Positions 7,523-16,063 of a DNA stretch of 64,000 nt are shown here, in pieces (the first letter of the stretch is position 1; every line of letters starts with the position of its first letter). Under the pieces are notes generated by a model. It saw nothing but the letters and a program-made list of their open reading frames with translations. It did not search any database and had not been told where the DNA came from. This DNA comes from Saprospira grandis DSM 2844 (lineage in GTDB: Bacteria; Bacteroidota; Bacteroidia; Chitinophagales; Saprospiraceae), in assembly GCF_000275825.1 (NCBI RefSeq), contig NZ_JH719942.1:3140070-3204069 (forward strand), read 5' to 3'. The translations under genes and the position numbers were made by a program.

Positions 7523-10501
7523 TTAAGGTTTTCGGCGCCAAAGGGCGAGGGCTAAGATCAAGAAGGCGGCGAGTCCGGCTCCGCCCCAATAGTAGGGGAT
7601 ATAATTTGGTTTGGGTTGAAGTGCCAGCGGTTGTCGGTTTCCGTAGAGAATAGCTGCGGCCCAGAAAAAGGGGTGGCAATGCATTTCTTTTGCATTATTG
7701 AGATAATCTAATTTGGCGGCTTGCAGGGCTATATCTTTAGGTGAGCCTTGTTCTAGATGAATATAAAAGCGGCGCATCAGATAGACTGCTGATTCATCAT
7801 TCCAGGACCAGAGTGTCACCATGGCCGAGGGGGCGGCACTATGGGCCAAGGCTCGGCCAAGGCTCATGACGCCTTCGCCGCTGCTTTGTTTGCCTAGGGC
7901 GGTTTGGCAGGCGGAAAGAACGAGGAGGTCTTGATTTTCTAGGGAGAGAGCGGCCAGCTCCTTACTATCTAATCGGCCTTCTTGGCCCTTTTGGGGCAGC
8001 AGTAAAAAGGCGTCGCTACTATCTGGGGCCAAGGCGTGCATAGCCAAATGCACTAGCTGATAACTGCCGATATTGGCCAGCAATTCCTGCTTATTGGGAA
8101 AGGGGGCTATATTTTTAGAGGGGTAGCGCTTATGCAGCCAAGCTACTTCTTCTTGGGCGCCTGCTAGGGGTTTATGCATGGGGCTTTCCCAATTATAAAT
8201 GGGGGCTAGGGCTAGCATTTTAGGATGCTTTTGTGGGATATGTTGCTCTTGTTTTTGCAGGACCTCCCAATTGTAGACATAGCGAATACTTTTTGTTTTG
8301 ACTAGGTAGGGGAGGGTTTTGAAATTATCTTTTGGGCCTGCTTTTTTGCTAAGGAGCAGTTCAAAGGGGAGGTACTCTAGGAGGCCATCGCTTACAATGC
8401 TCAATTGCTCAAACTGTTCTAAGTTTTTGGGGAGTAAGAGTTTTGAGAGCAGTTCTGCATCGGCTAAAAAACGTTGGTAACGAATGCGGGAATCTAGTTC
8501 AAAGAGGGCTTCGCTATTATAAAAGCTATTGATTAGGCGGATAATGGGGCCTTCTAAAAGTAGGTCATTGATTTGTTCTAGTTCAAAGCTATTTTGGCTA
8601 ATGCTGAGGCGAAAATGCCCATCTTGATTAGAGAAGTAATGCAAAAGCAATTCTTTTTGGGCCAATTTGTTTTGTAGCTCTTTTACTAGAGGCAGTTGCC
8701 AGCTGGAGGTATTTTGCTTGGCTTTATCCAAGCCTACTTCAGTTTTGAGGGCCAGCCATTTGGCTTTGGCCTGTTCATACTGTTTTTTAAGTCGGTTAAA
8801 TTCTTTTTTATCTTGAGGGTCGGCTTGGGTCCAGAGTTCCTCATAGTAGATCGCTTGTTTTTGGGCCTGTAGGCAGGCTTTTTCCTGTTCAGCTGTTAGC
8901 TTTAGGCTGGCGAGCTTTTGGTGCAGGGCCAAACTATGTTTGAGCAAGACGGATTTGCTAGTTTCAAAGAGGGCCAAGAGTTGGTTGCACATCTCTTCTT
9001 CTTGGAGGTATTGTCCTTTGTAGCGATAAATGTGGTCAATGTAGGCGCCATAAAAGTGTTTGGCGGTAGAGAGCAGCTGTTGTTTATCGCTTTGGCTGGC
9101 GCTACGTTCTAGTTGCCGATGAATATCGCTTTGTAGGGCAAATAAGTCTTGTTTTTTAGGCCCAAAATCTTTTGAACTAGCGTACTGCAGCCAGAGGGCC
9201 CAGCAACGCAGGGCCAGTCGAGGTTCTCGGTAGCCATCTTTTGTTTGGAAGCGGTTTTTAGCTAGGGCTAGGGTTGTTTTTTCTAAAATAACAGGGCCTA
9301 ATTCATGCTTGTTAGCGGCATCGGCCCATTCAAAATAAAGGTCGGCTAGGGCGGGTGCGTTTCGCTCGGGATTTTGGAGCAGAATGGCTTCGGCTTCTTG
9401 AAAGAGGCGCAGGGCGCTCTTCCAATCTTGCTTAGATTTAAACTTGGCCAGCCTCATTTTGGCGGAACTTACTTTGGGGTGTTCTGCGTCTAGGCTTTGG
9501 GTGTAAATCTGAATCGCTTTTTTCAGGCGTTTTTCGGCCTGTCCATATTGCTTGAGTTTTTCAAAAGATACTGCAGAATGCTGCAAGACCAAGGCATATC
9601 GGGGGTGGTCTTCGCCAATTAGTTTTTTGGCAATATCTAGGGCTTGATGTTGGTATTCTAGTGCATCAAGGGGGCGGTCCATACGGTGGTAAAGGACGCC
9701 CATATTATCATATAGCCAAATTAGCGAGAGTTGTTCTTCTCCGCCAGTACTTTTGCGCAGGGCCAGGGCTTTATTATAAAAGCTAAGGGCGGCTCCAAAG
9801 CGGTCTTGATAATCGGAAACGACGGCCAAATCATTATAAATTTTGGCCAAGCTTTTTTGGACCTTAGGGTTATCTTTGGGGCGTTGTTGTTCTATGGCTA
9901 GGGCTTTTTTCAGAAGTTGTTCGCCTTCTAGGTAAAAGCCTTTTTTGATTTCTCGGGCGGCTTGCAAGACCAAGAGGCTACTATAGCGGCTGCTGTCTAG
10001 GGTTTCTGCGGACTCACAAAGCCAGAGGGCGGTATCGCTGTAGTTTTGCTCTAGTTCATAGGCCTGACTATAATAGCCAATATCGGCAATAAGTCGATAG
10101 GCATCTAGGGTTTCTACATCTTTGTCTCCCAACAACTTTTTGCTACTATTGAGGCAGGCAAAGCCATGTTTTTGGGCCAATTCATATTTACCAAGGACTC
10201 TAGCCATTAGGCTAGCATTATAATAGGCTCGGACCTTTAGCGTAGCTAGTTCGCCGGTATCTAGCAAATGGGTTCTACAGCGAATTTCCTCTTCAAAGAG
10301 CTGCAGGGCTTCGCTATAGTTTTTGCTTCTAAATACTTTTTTGGCCCATTGGCTATAGCTCAGGGCGCCCAAAACGCTTTCTTCTTGGCCCAGACGTTTT
10401 AGGCTATCTATACGTTCTTTTTCTTGGCCCAAAAGCAGCTGTGGGAGGCTCCAAAAAAAGAGAGCGAAAAGCAGGGGGAGTTTATAGGACATCTTCATCA
10501 T
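7523..10501 (-). CDS. Secreted TPR-CHAT domain protein, membrane-anchored
   Basis: 992 residues. The N-terminus (KLPLLFALFFWSLPQLLLGQ) is a signal peptide. Residues ~45-450 hold tetratricopeptide repeats (for example AKIYNDLAVVSDYQDRFGAALSFYNKALAL). A helical linker covers ~490-610. The C-terminal region is a CHAT domain (caspase-like clan CD fold) with the catalytic His in LVHLAMHA (~822) and Cys in VLSACQTALG (~865). The TGEGVMSLGRAL-type helix is present as SGEGVMSLGRAL. A final hydrophobic helix (~967-985) ends in WRRKP, so the mature protein is likely anchored with its protease domain outside the cytoplasm. Substrate unknown. The start overlaps the upstream cupin gene by 20 nt; MMKM offers three ATG starts. 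Confidence 0.92.
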   Translation of the reverse strand: MMKMSYKLPLLFALFFWSLPQLLLGQEKERIDSLKRLGQEESVLGALSYSQWAKKVFRSKNYSEALQLFEEEIRCRTHLLDTGELATLKVRAYYNASLMARVLGKYELAQKHGFACLNSSKKLLGDKDVETLDAYRLIADIGYYSQAYELEQNYSDTALWLCESAETLDSSRYSSLLVLQAAREIKKGFYLEGEQLLKKALAIEQQRPKDNPKVQKSLAKIYNDLAVVSDYQDRFGAALSFYNKALALRKSTGGEEQLSLIWLYDNMGVLYHRMDRPLDALEYQHQALDIAKKLIGEDHPRYALVLQHSAVSFEKLKQYGQAEKRLKKAIQIYTQSLDAEHPKVSSAKMRLAKFKSKQDWKSALRLFQEAEAILLQNPERNAPALADLYFEWADAANKHELGPVILEKTTLALAKNRFQTKDGYREPRLALRCWALWLQYASSKDFGPKKQDLFALQSDIHRQLERSASQSDKQQLLSTAKHFYGAYIDHIYRYKGQYLQEEEMCNQLLALFETSKSVLLKHSLALHQKLASLKLTAEQEKACLQAQKQAIYYEELWTQADPQDKKEFNRLKKQYEQAKAKWLALKTEVGLDKAKQNTSSWQLPLVKELQNKLAQKELLLHYFSNQDGHFRLSISQNSFELEQINDLLLEGPIIRLINSFYNSEALFELDSRIRYQRFLADAELLSKLLLPKNLEQFEQLSIVSDGLLEYLPFELLLSKKAGPKDNFKTLPYLVKTKSIRYVYNWEVLQKQEQHIPQKHPKMLALAPIYNWESPMHKPLAGAQEEVAWLHKRYPSKNIAPFPNKQELLANIGSYQLVHLAMHALAPDSSDAFLLLPQKGQEGRLDSKELAALSLENQDLLVLSACQTALGKQSSGEGVMSLGRALAHSAAPSAMVTLWSWNDESAVYLMRRFYIHLEQGSPKDIALQAAKLDYLNNAKEMHCHPFFWAAAILYGNRQPLALQPKPNYIPYYWGGAGLAAFLILALALWRRKP

Positions 10502-10847
10502 TTTCTTGCCAATAGGGTTCTACAATACAAAGAAAATGAAAGGGCTGGTTGCCTTTTTGCTGTACATATTGCTCGGCTTGGGCGGGCACTAGGCAGCAAT
10601 CGCCTGCTTGAAGGGTTTGTTCTTGGCCATCAATAAAAATGCTGGCGGTTCCAGAAAGCACATAATAGAGTTCACTACTTTTTAGTCTGTGGGGCAGACT
10701 AGACTGCCCCACATCTAGTTGGGCTTTGGCCAAGCTATAGCCTATGGGCCAATTGTCTTTTAGGGGGTGGGCAATTTCTTGCAAAAGGGTGGCGTCCCCT
10801 GCCAAGAAAGCGGGACTTTCTTGGGCGGCTTTAAAGTATCTGGACAT
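10482..10847 (-). CDS. Small cupin-domain protein
   Basis: 121 residues, a single conserved beta-barrel: PHRLKSSELYYVLSGTASIFIDG (motif 1 region, ~53-75) and LQAGDCCLVPAQAEQYV (motif 2 region). One His and Glu of motif 1 are kept. The motif 2 His is replaced (PxGxxH reads PAQAEQY), so classical metal binding is doubtful. Cytosolic. Its last codons overlap the start of the TPR-CHAT gene by 20 nt, suggesting translational coupling, though a functional link is unknown. Confidence 0.85.
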   Translation of the reverse strand: MSRYFKAAQESPAFLAGDATLLQEIAHPLKDNWPIGYSLAKAQLDVGQSSLPHRLKSSELYYVLSGTASIFIDGQEQTLQAGDCCLVPAQAEQYVQQKGNQPFHFLCIVEPYWQENDEDVL

Positions 10848-10957
10848 ATTTGATTGTTTTGTATCTTTTCAAGATAAAACTTATCGGGCAGAAGATAAAA
10901 GCAATGTCTGCTTTTATCCATAAATAGGCTAAACGTTTATTCAGTTTTTTATTTTTT

Positions 10958-11115
10958 GGGGCCTGCCGCCTTTGGCGGCCGGGCCCTTTCGGGGCTCGCA
11001 GCTTTGCTCGGCCCTTCAGCGCTGCGCGCTTCGGTCTGGCCTTTGGCCACCCCTACAGGCCCCTAGGCCGGTCTGCCCTGCGGCTCAGCTACAAGCCGCT
11101 TTGCGGCTTCAAGCT
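10958..11115 (+). repeat. Modular GC-rich element, atypical subfamily A (copy 4)
   Basis: Preceded by a T6 run and starts GGGGCCTGCCGCC. Has GGGGCTCGCAGC, GCTCGGCCCT, a CAGCGCTGCGCGCTT hairpin, CGGTCTGGCC and a TTTGGCCACCCCT segment. The A-type end is eroded to CCCCTAGGCC. Confidence 0.75.
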
Positions 11116-11633
11116 TCGCCGGCTCGCGGCAAGCGCGCCCGGCCGGCGGTTGGCGGCGGCCACCTTCTTTTTTGTGCTTTTCTAAATAGGCCCTCAAAAT
11201 ATTTCATTTCAGTTGTGGGTTTCCTTTCGCCGCCCCCGCCTGGGGGCTGGGCTCCTTTGGCCTTGGGGGCCAAAGCGCCCAGCATGGCCTTCCTCGCTTC
11301 GCTCCTCAGTCTATAACAATCAGCCTTTGGCTGATGGGGGAGTTGGGCCAGCCCCCCCAAGAGATTCCCTAAGGAATCTCGCAAAGGGGTGGGTGGGCGG
11401 GGACATAACAACAAATGAGGAGCGCAGCGACGAATACCAACTATACGGTCCTACAGGGCCGAAGGCCCGCAGGCAATAGCCAAATTTAAACGCACTCACT
11501 TTTATAGTTTGCAGCAATTTCCCGCTAGTCGGCCCTATTTTTCTCGGCCATAGCGAAGGCTATGCCCTTAAAAAATAGCTGGCCTAGCCAAAAATTCATA
11601 GCAAACTACGACCAAAGCAGCGCGATTAAATCT
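11116..11633. other. Gene-free GC-rich stretch with decayed repeat fragments
   Basis: About 520 bp with no credible gene. ORFs on both strands here are low-complexity products of GC-rich palindromes. I see hairpins such as CAGCCTTTGGCTG and GGGGGCCAAAG-type inversions, a GAGATTCCCTAAGGAATCTC palindrome near 11369, and CCTACAGGGCCGAAGGCCC near 11450 that resembles the outer end of modular elements. It may be several degraded elements inserted into one another. Confidence 0.5.
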
Positions 11634-11770
11634 GGCTGAGGGGCTGTAGCAGGGCCGCCGAAGGCGGCAGACCAAAGGCTTTTGTAGCGCAGCGAAAAAG
11701 CCTGCAGGGCCGAGCAGACCTGCGAGCTGCGCAATGGCCCGACCCCTAGCGAAGCGAAGGGGGCAGCCCC
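11634..11770 (-). repeat. Modular GC-rich element, subfamily B (copy 5), abutting a stop codon
   Basis: On the minus strand it starts GGGGCTGCCCCC at 11770, then GGGTCGGGCC, GCAGCTCGCAGG, GCTCGGCCCT, GGTCTGCCGCC and ends GCCCCTCAGCC. Its first G is the last base of the TAG stop of the 11770-13623 gene. Confidence 0.82.
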
Positions 11771-13623
11771 TAATCCTCCTTCAAGAAAACCAACTGAAAG
11801 CCTTCATTTTGAAAAACAACAGGCAACTGCGTCTTCGTTTCAGCATAAAGCAGAGCATATTGGGCGGTATACTTTTGGCCCAGCTGCAAGAGCATACTAT
11901 CGGGCCGGCTTTTCCAATAAGGCGTAAAAACCTGATTAACAGCGCCAAAACCCTGCTGATCGGTCCAGCCATAAACCTCAAAAATGCGTTCTTGCCAAGC
12001 CTTCATCGCTTGGCCGCTAAAGGGAAAAGCCTTAAAATCGACCACCAAAGCCCGCTGGCCCAAATAGCGGATTTCGGCCTGCATAGGCGGCACCAAAAAG
12101 CGGCTATCTTTGGGCGTTTCCTCCTTAATATATTGACTAACCTCATAGAGTGCTGGCTGAAAATGAGCTTGGTCGCTCAGGCTATACAGGCGACTCATAT
12201 CTTGCTGCAGTGGCGACATGCCTGGTCTTCTGGGCGTTTGCGACCAAAATAAAAGGAAGCTTAGGCTAGCGGTAGCAAATAGGTAACTGGGCCATTTTTT
12301 CTTTGGGGCCAGACTGTAGAAAATAGGACCAAAAAGCAAAAAAATCAGCCAAAGATAGGCCGCTGCAGAAAAATCAAGCGTCAGGTAAGTTTGCCAGAGT
12401 CCATAAATTGTAAGGGCCAGTAAAATGGGCAACTCTAGGGCGAGGGTCCAGCGCCAATGCGGGAAAAAGCGGTTGCGTAAGCGAGCGAGCAGAAAGAGCA
12501 GGGCGATGCGCAGCCCATTGGTCCAACAAAAACTATTGAGCAAAAAGGCCCAGACATAAAATTGCTCGAGTTGTTTGCCCTGTCGAACTTGGCCAATGGC
12601 TCCGGCCAAGCCCAAAAGAAAGAAAAATTTGCCTAAGTAGAGGATGCGATAAACTTGGGCGGTGGCCATCAATTTGCTGGGCTGGATTTCTACAAAATAA
12701 TAGCCGATATAGGCCAAAACTAGCAAGCTAAGGATAAGGCCCAAAACAAAAAAGCGATCTATTTTTTGGAGCTGTAGCAGGCCTTTGGGCAAATAAAGCA
12801 AGGCCAAATAGCCCATCAAATAATAGCTATTTTTAGGCTCTTCTTGGAGCAAAAACTGGCTAGGGAGAATATGGTGGGGCGCTCTAAAATGCACATATAT
12901 AGTATAGAACTCTTCTAGGCTAATATTTTCTTGGGCCGAAAAGAAATAGGGACCAAGGCTTAGGGCGGCGGCCAGGCCAAAAAGTCCAGCGCCCAAGCCC
13001 AAGGCTTTCCATTGCTTGCGGCTAAGGCGGGGGCGAAAAGGCAGGCTGAGCGCATAGAGGCCGCCCAGCAAAAGTGTCGATTCTGGTCCCACCAAAGGAT
13101 GAATAAGGGTAGCTAGGGCCAAAAAAAGGCCAGCCTGCACAAACTTTTGTTGCCAGAGTTGGGGAAGCGCCAGCAAAACCAGGGCAAAAGCCATACTATT
13201 GGGCGTGAGATAAACCGCATGGATTTCGGAGAGAGAACCTAGGCTTAAGGTAGGAATCGATAGGCAAAAGAGGGCGGCTAAATTGGCTGAAAGATCATTC
13301 TTAAACAGCAAGCTCCCCATTTGTTGGGCGGCCCGGCCAATGGCCCAATTGCAGAGGAAACAAAGCAGAAAAAAGGCCAGGGGCAGGCCAAAAATCTTTG
13401 TAAGCAAAATAGTTAAATAGTTGCTATAGATTCTAGGATTAAAGCCCGAATCATTGGCATTGATAAAGGCATCGGAGGGGAGGAAGTCGGGATTCAGCTG
13501 ACGAAAGAGCAAACTAAGGTGCTCCTGATGGTCCCAAAGTCCAAACTGATAGCCCCAAATAGTGGTAAAAAGGGCCATAAAGGCGATAAACAGCGGAGAG
13601 TTAGCCCATTTAGCGGCAAGCAT
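11770..13623 (-). CDS. Polytopic inner-membrane protein (DUF6798/GT-C-like)
   Basis: 617 residues. Roughly twelve hydrophobic helices span residues ~10-470. The first extracytoplasmic loop (~30-70) carries acidic residues, as in GT-C glycosyltransferase-like proteins. The C-terminal ~145 residues are soluble, with FLVPPMQAEIRYLGQRALVVDFKAFPF near 525-550, which resembles the tail I associate with DUF6798 proteins. The enzymatic role is not established; lipid-linked sugar transfer is possible by fold analogy only. Start ATG 13623. It is divergent from the coiled-coil gene at 13774. Its stop codon touches a modular element. Confidence 0.8.
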   Translation of the reverse strand: MLAAKWANSPLFIAFMALFTTIWGYQFGLWDHQEHLSLLFRQLNPDFLPSDAFINANDSGFNPRIYSNYLTILLTKIFGLPLAFFLLCFLCNWAIGRAAQQMGSLLFKNDLSANLAALFCLSIPTLSLGSLSEIHAVYLTPNSMAFALVLLALPQLWQQKFVQAGLFLALATLIHPLVGPESTLLLGGLYALSLPFRPRLSRKQWKALGLGAGLFGLAAALSLGPYFFSAQENISLEEFYTIYVHFRAPHHILPSQFLLQEEPKNSYYLMGYLALLYLPKGLLQLQKIDRFFVLGLILSLLVLAYIGYYFVEIQPSKLMATAQVYRILYLGKFFFLLGLAGAIGQVRQGKQLEQFYVWAFLLNSFCWTNGLRIALLFLLARLRNRFFPHWRWTLALELPILLALTIYGLWQTYLTLDFSAAAYLWLIFLLFGPIFYSLAPKKKWPSYLFATASLSFLLFWSQTPRRPGMSPLQQDMSRLYSLSDQAHFQPALYEVSQYIKEETPKDSRFLVPPMQAEIRYLGQRALVVDFKAFPFSGQAMKAWQERIFEVYGWTDQQGFGAVNQVFTPYWKSRPDSMLLQLGQKYTAQYALLYAETKTQLPVVFQNEGFQLVFLKED

Positions 13624-13662
13624 TTAATTATTTTGATTAAATTTTGAGAAAATTTAAATTTT

Positions 13663-13692
13663 TTGCGTCTATTCTGTAACCAAATAGATTTG
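13663..13692 (+). promoter_or_regulatory. Bacteroidota-type promoter upstream of first coiled-coil gene
   Basis: TTG (13663-13665, within TTTTG), exactly 19 nt, then TAGATTTG (13685-13692). This matches the known Bacteroidota primary-sigma consensus TTTG-N19-TAnnTTTG. The ATG is 82 nt beyond the -7 box. Confidence 0.75.
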
Positions 13693-13773
13693 GCTGCGTA
13701 AAAGAGAGTGTATTTAATCAAACAGAGATTGCAATCTAATTCAGATTCATCATCCTTCTACAAAACATTACGC

Positions 13774-14751
13774 ATGAGCAAATCTTTGAAGTCCAAAGAA
13801 GAAGTCCAAAAGGCCTTTAAGCAGTTATTGGCCCAGTATGAAGTCCAACAAAAAGCGATTCTGACCAAAGAAGAATCGGCAAGATTGGAAAGAGAAGCCG
13901 CCCTTTTGGAAGAAACTGAAGGCCTCAGTCCTCAAGGGATCATTAAAAAAATTGCAGACCTACAATGGGAGGTAGCGAGCAGCACCGAGACGCTTCGGGA
14001 GCAAGTATTGGCCGAAGTGGAGCAGCTCGAAAAAATGCGGACCGCCCTCAAGGTACAAGAAAAAAACCTAGAAGCCCGCTATCAAACAAAAATTGCGGCC
14101 AATGCGCTTTTCATCCTTCAGCAGGAGCAAAAGCAAAGAGCCGAAGAATTGGAAGAAGAGCATAAAGAGGCCTTAGAAACTTTGCAAGAAGAAATGCAGG
14201 AGCAAAGAGCCGATTGGGAGCAAGAAATTTCTAGTTTCCAAGAAGAGCAGGCCGAAAATAAGGCTCAATTGGAAAAAATGCGAGAGCAAGAACTAGAAGA
14301 ATATCGCTATCAGCTCGAACGCCGCTATTTGCGAGAAAAAGACGCCTTTGAGATGCGGAAAACGCAGCTTTTGCGCAAACTAGATGAGGAAGAAAGAGAA
14401 AAACAAAAAGACTGGAATCAGCGCCTAAAATGGCTAGAAGAAAAAGCCGAGGAATTTAAGGAGCATAAAGAAAAAGTGGATGGTTTTGAGGCCGAACTAG
14501 AAGAGGAGGTCAAAAAAGCCAAAGACAAATCCTTTAAAGAGGCCAACCGAGATGCCAAAGAGGCCCTAGAACTTTATGAAAAGGAAATGGAAAGCAAGCG
14601 CAAAATTGCCGAGCTCCAAATTGAGAGTTTGTCTAATCGCTTGGAAAACCAAAAATCTGAAATCGAAAAACTCAAGGCCGAGCTCAAAGAAGCTGTGGCT
14701 CAAATGCAGGCGCTTTCTATTAAAGCACTAGAAAATAAACAGGCCTCCTAA
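13774..14751 (+). CDS. Long coiled-coil protein, paralogue of the next gene
   Basis: 325 residues from ATG 13774. The 22 in-frame residues upstream (from 13708) lie between the promoter and this ATG and look like leader. The protein is almost wholly alpha-helical with Glu, Lys and Gln heptads from ~10 to 320. It has no signal peptide, membrane segment or enzymatic motif. The C-terminal LSIKALENK motif recurs in the next protein as LAVKALENS, and the two share overall architecture, so they are probable paralogues. Such proteins can build cytoplasmic filaments or scaffolds, but no function can be assigned. A good promoter lies directly upstream. Confidence 0.85.
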   Translation: MSKSLKSKEEVQKAFKQLLAQYEVQQKAILTKEESARLEREAALLEETEGLSPQGIIKKIADLQWEVASSTETLREQVLAEVEQLEKMRTALKVQEKNLEARYQTKIAANALFILQQEQKQRAEELEEEHKEALETLQEEMQEQRADWEQEISSFQEEQAENKAQLEKMREQELEEYRYQLERRYLREKDAFEMRKTQLLRKLDEEEREKQKDWNQRLKWLEEKAEEFKEHKEKVDGFEAELEEEVKKAKDKSFKEANRDAKEALELYEKEMESKRKIAELQIESLSNRLENQKSEIEKLKAELKEAVAQMQALSIKALENKQAS

Positions 14752-14941
14752 ATAGTTAGGCCAAAAATGTAGAGGGATTTTTTAACGCCCCAGCTCCCAA
14801 ACCCCTAGGGAGTACAGCGCCAGCCGCTATTTTACTCCATTAGCCAGATGATTCTGTTTTCTTTGCGAGCTTGGGGAGTTAAAATCTCTTCTTTTATCTT
14901 TTGTATCTTCTTTTTGTCTTCAACTCTAAATTATATATATC

Positions 14942-16006
14942 ATGGCCGTATCCATGCGCAATACCAAAAACCAAATCATGAATGCCTATAAAGAGGCGCT
15001 GACTAAGGTCAAGGATTTGGAAAAACAACTCAAAAATAAAGCTCCCGCTCCTAGCACAACGAGCAGCACAAAAACCGTAATCCAAGAAAAAGTGGTCTAT
15101 AAAACGGCTGAGCTCAAAAACTTGGAAGGGATTATTGCCACCCTCAAAGCCGTAGAACAAGGCATCGCTCCCGCTTTTAGCGATAATTCTGCCCTGCAAG
15201 CTATTGAAGCCGAAAAACTCCAAAATCTTCAAACTAAACTAGAAGAAGAAGGCCAAGAAATCCAAAAACTCTATAATATTGAGGTGGATGCCGATAGCAT
15301 GCTCAAAATTATTGAGGAATATCTAGCGAGCCAAAAACAATTTGAAGAGGAATTTGAGGCCAAAGAAAAAGCCTATAAAGAACAACTCGAAGAACAGCAA
15401 AAAAGCTGGGATAAAGAACAAGAACTCAAATCGGAAGAAATTGCCGAAATGCAACGCGAGGCCGAACAAGAACGTAGCCGCAATAAAGAACAATACGACT
15501 ACCAACTGAAGCAAGAACGCAAAATCGAGGACGATAACTATAAACAGAAATCAAATCAGCTCGAACTCGAATTGCAAACGATTCAGGAACAAAAAGAAGA
15601 TGCTTGGACCACTGAAGAGAAATCAGTAAAGGAACAAGAAGAGGAACAGGCAAAATACAAGGCCGATTTTGACGAACTAGAAGAAAAACTCCGTAAAGAG
15701 GTCAAAAAAGCCGAAGCCGAAGCCAAGGGAATCGTCGAAAGAGATCATAAGGTCAAAATGAAAATGCTCAAAACCGAGCAAGAAGGCGAACTCAACGCCC
15801 TACAACATATTATTGATGATTTGAATAGTACCTTGGATAAACAAAAGGACCAAATCCATAAGCTCTATGCACAACTAGAAGATACTCAACGCCAAGCTCA
15901 ACAGTTGGCCGTCAAAGCACTAGAAAATTCTTCTTCTGCAGACTCCTTTAAGGCTGTGCGCGAAATCGCTATGGAACAAGCCAAAAATATGGGCAAAGGG
16001 AAGTAG
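14942..16006 (+). CDS. Long coiled-coil protein, paralogue of the preceding gene
   Basis: 354 residues from ATG 14942 (a second ATG, MRNTKNQIMN, is 4 codons later). A short N-terminal helix is followed by a Ser/Thr/Pro-rich linker (~34-45) and then a nearly continuous charged coiled coil (~55-335). It ends with LAVKALEN near residue 327 and a basic tail. It has no signal peptide or membrane segment. The 190 bp gap from the previous gene has no clear terminator, so cotranscription is possible. A strong terminator follows. Function unknown; structural role inferred only from architecture. Confidence 0.85.
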   Translation: MAVSMRNTKNQIMNAYKEALTKVKDLEKQLKNKAPAPSTTSSTKTVIQEKVVYKTAELKNLEGIIATLKAVEQGIAPAFSDNSALQAIEAEKLQNLQTKLEEEGQEIQKLYNIEVDADSMLKIIEEYLASQKQFEEEFEAKEKAYKEQLEEQQKSWDKEQELKSEEIAEMQREAEQERSRNKEQYDYQLKQERKIEDDNYKQKSNQLELELQTIQEQKEDAWTTEEKSVKEQEEEQAKYKADFDELEEKLRKEVKKAEAEAKGIVERDHKVKMKMLKTEQEGELNALQHIIDDLNSTLDKQKDQIHKLYAQLEDTQRQAQQLAVKALENSSSADSFKAVREIAMEQAKNMGKGK

Positions 16007-16032
16007 ACTACTTTTTTAATTGGAATGTGAAT

Positions 16033-16061
16033 GGGAGCAGCGAAAGCTGCTCCCTTTTTTT
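16033..16061 (+). terminator. Rho-independent terminator after the coiled-coil pair
   Basis: GGGAGCAGC and GCTGCTCCC form a perfect stem around a GAAA tetraloop, followed by T7. It lies 26 bp after the stop codon. Confidence 0.9.
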
Positions 16062-16063
16062 AT

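Noticed and set aside
7523-10847. CHAT protein as part of a gasdermin or CRISPR-linked defence system
   Set aside because: There is no gasdermin-like or type III-E CRISPR neighbour, and the protein is exported, which does not fit those cytosolic systems.
10972-11517. Overlapping ORFs on both strands in the GC-rich stretch
   Set aside because: Low-complexity Ala/Pro/Arg products of palindromic repeats with no protein features.
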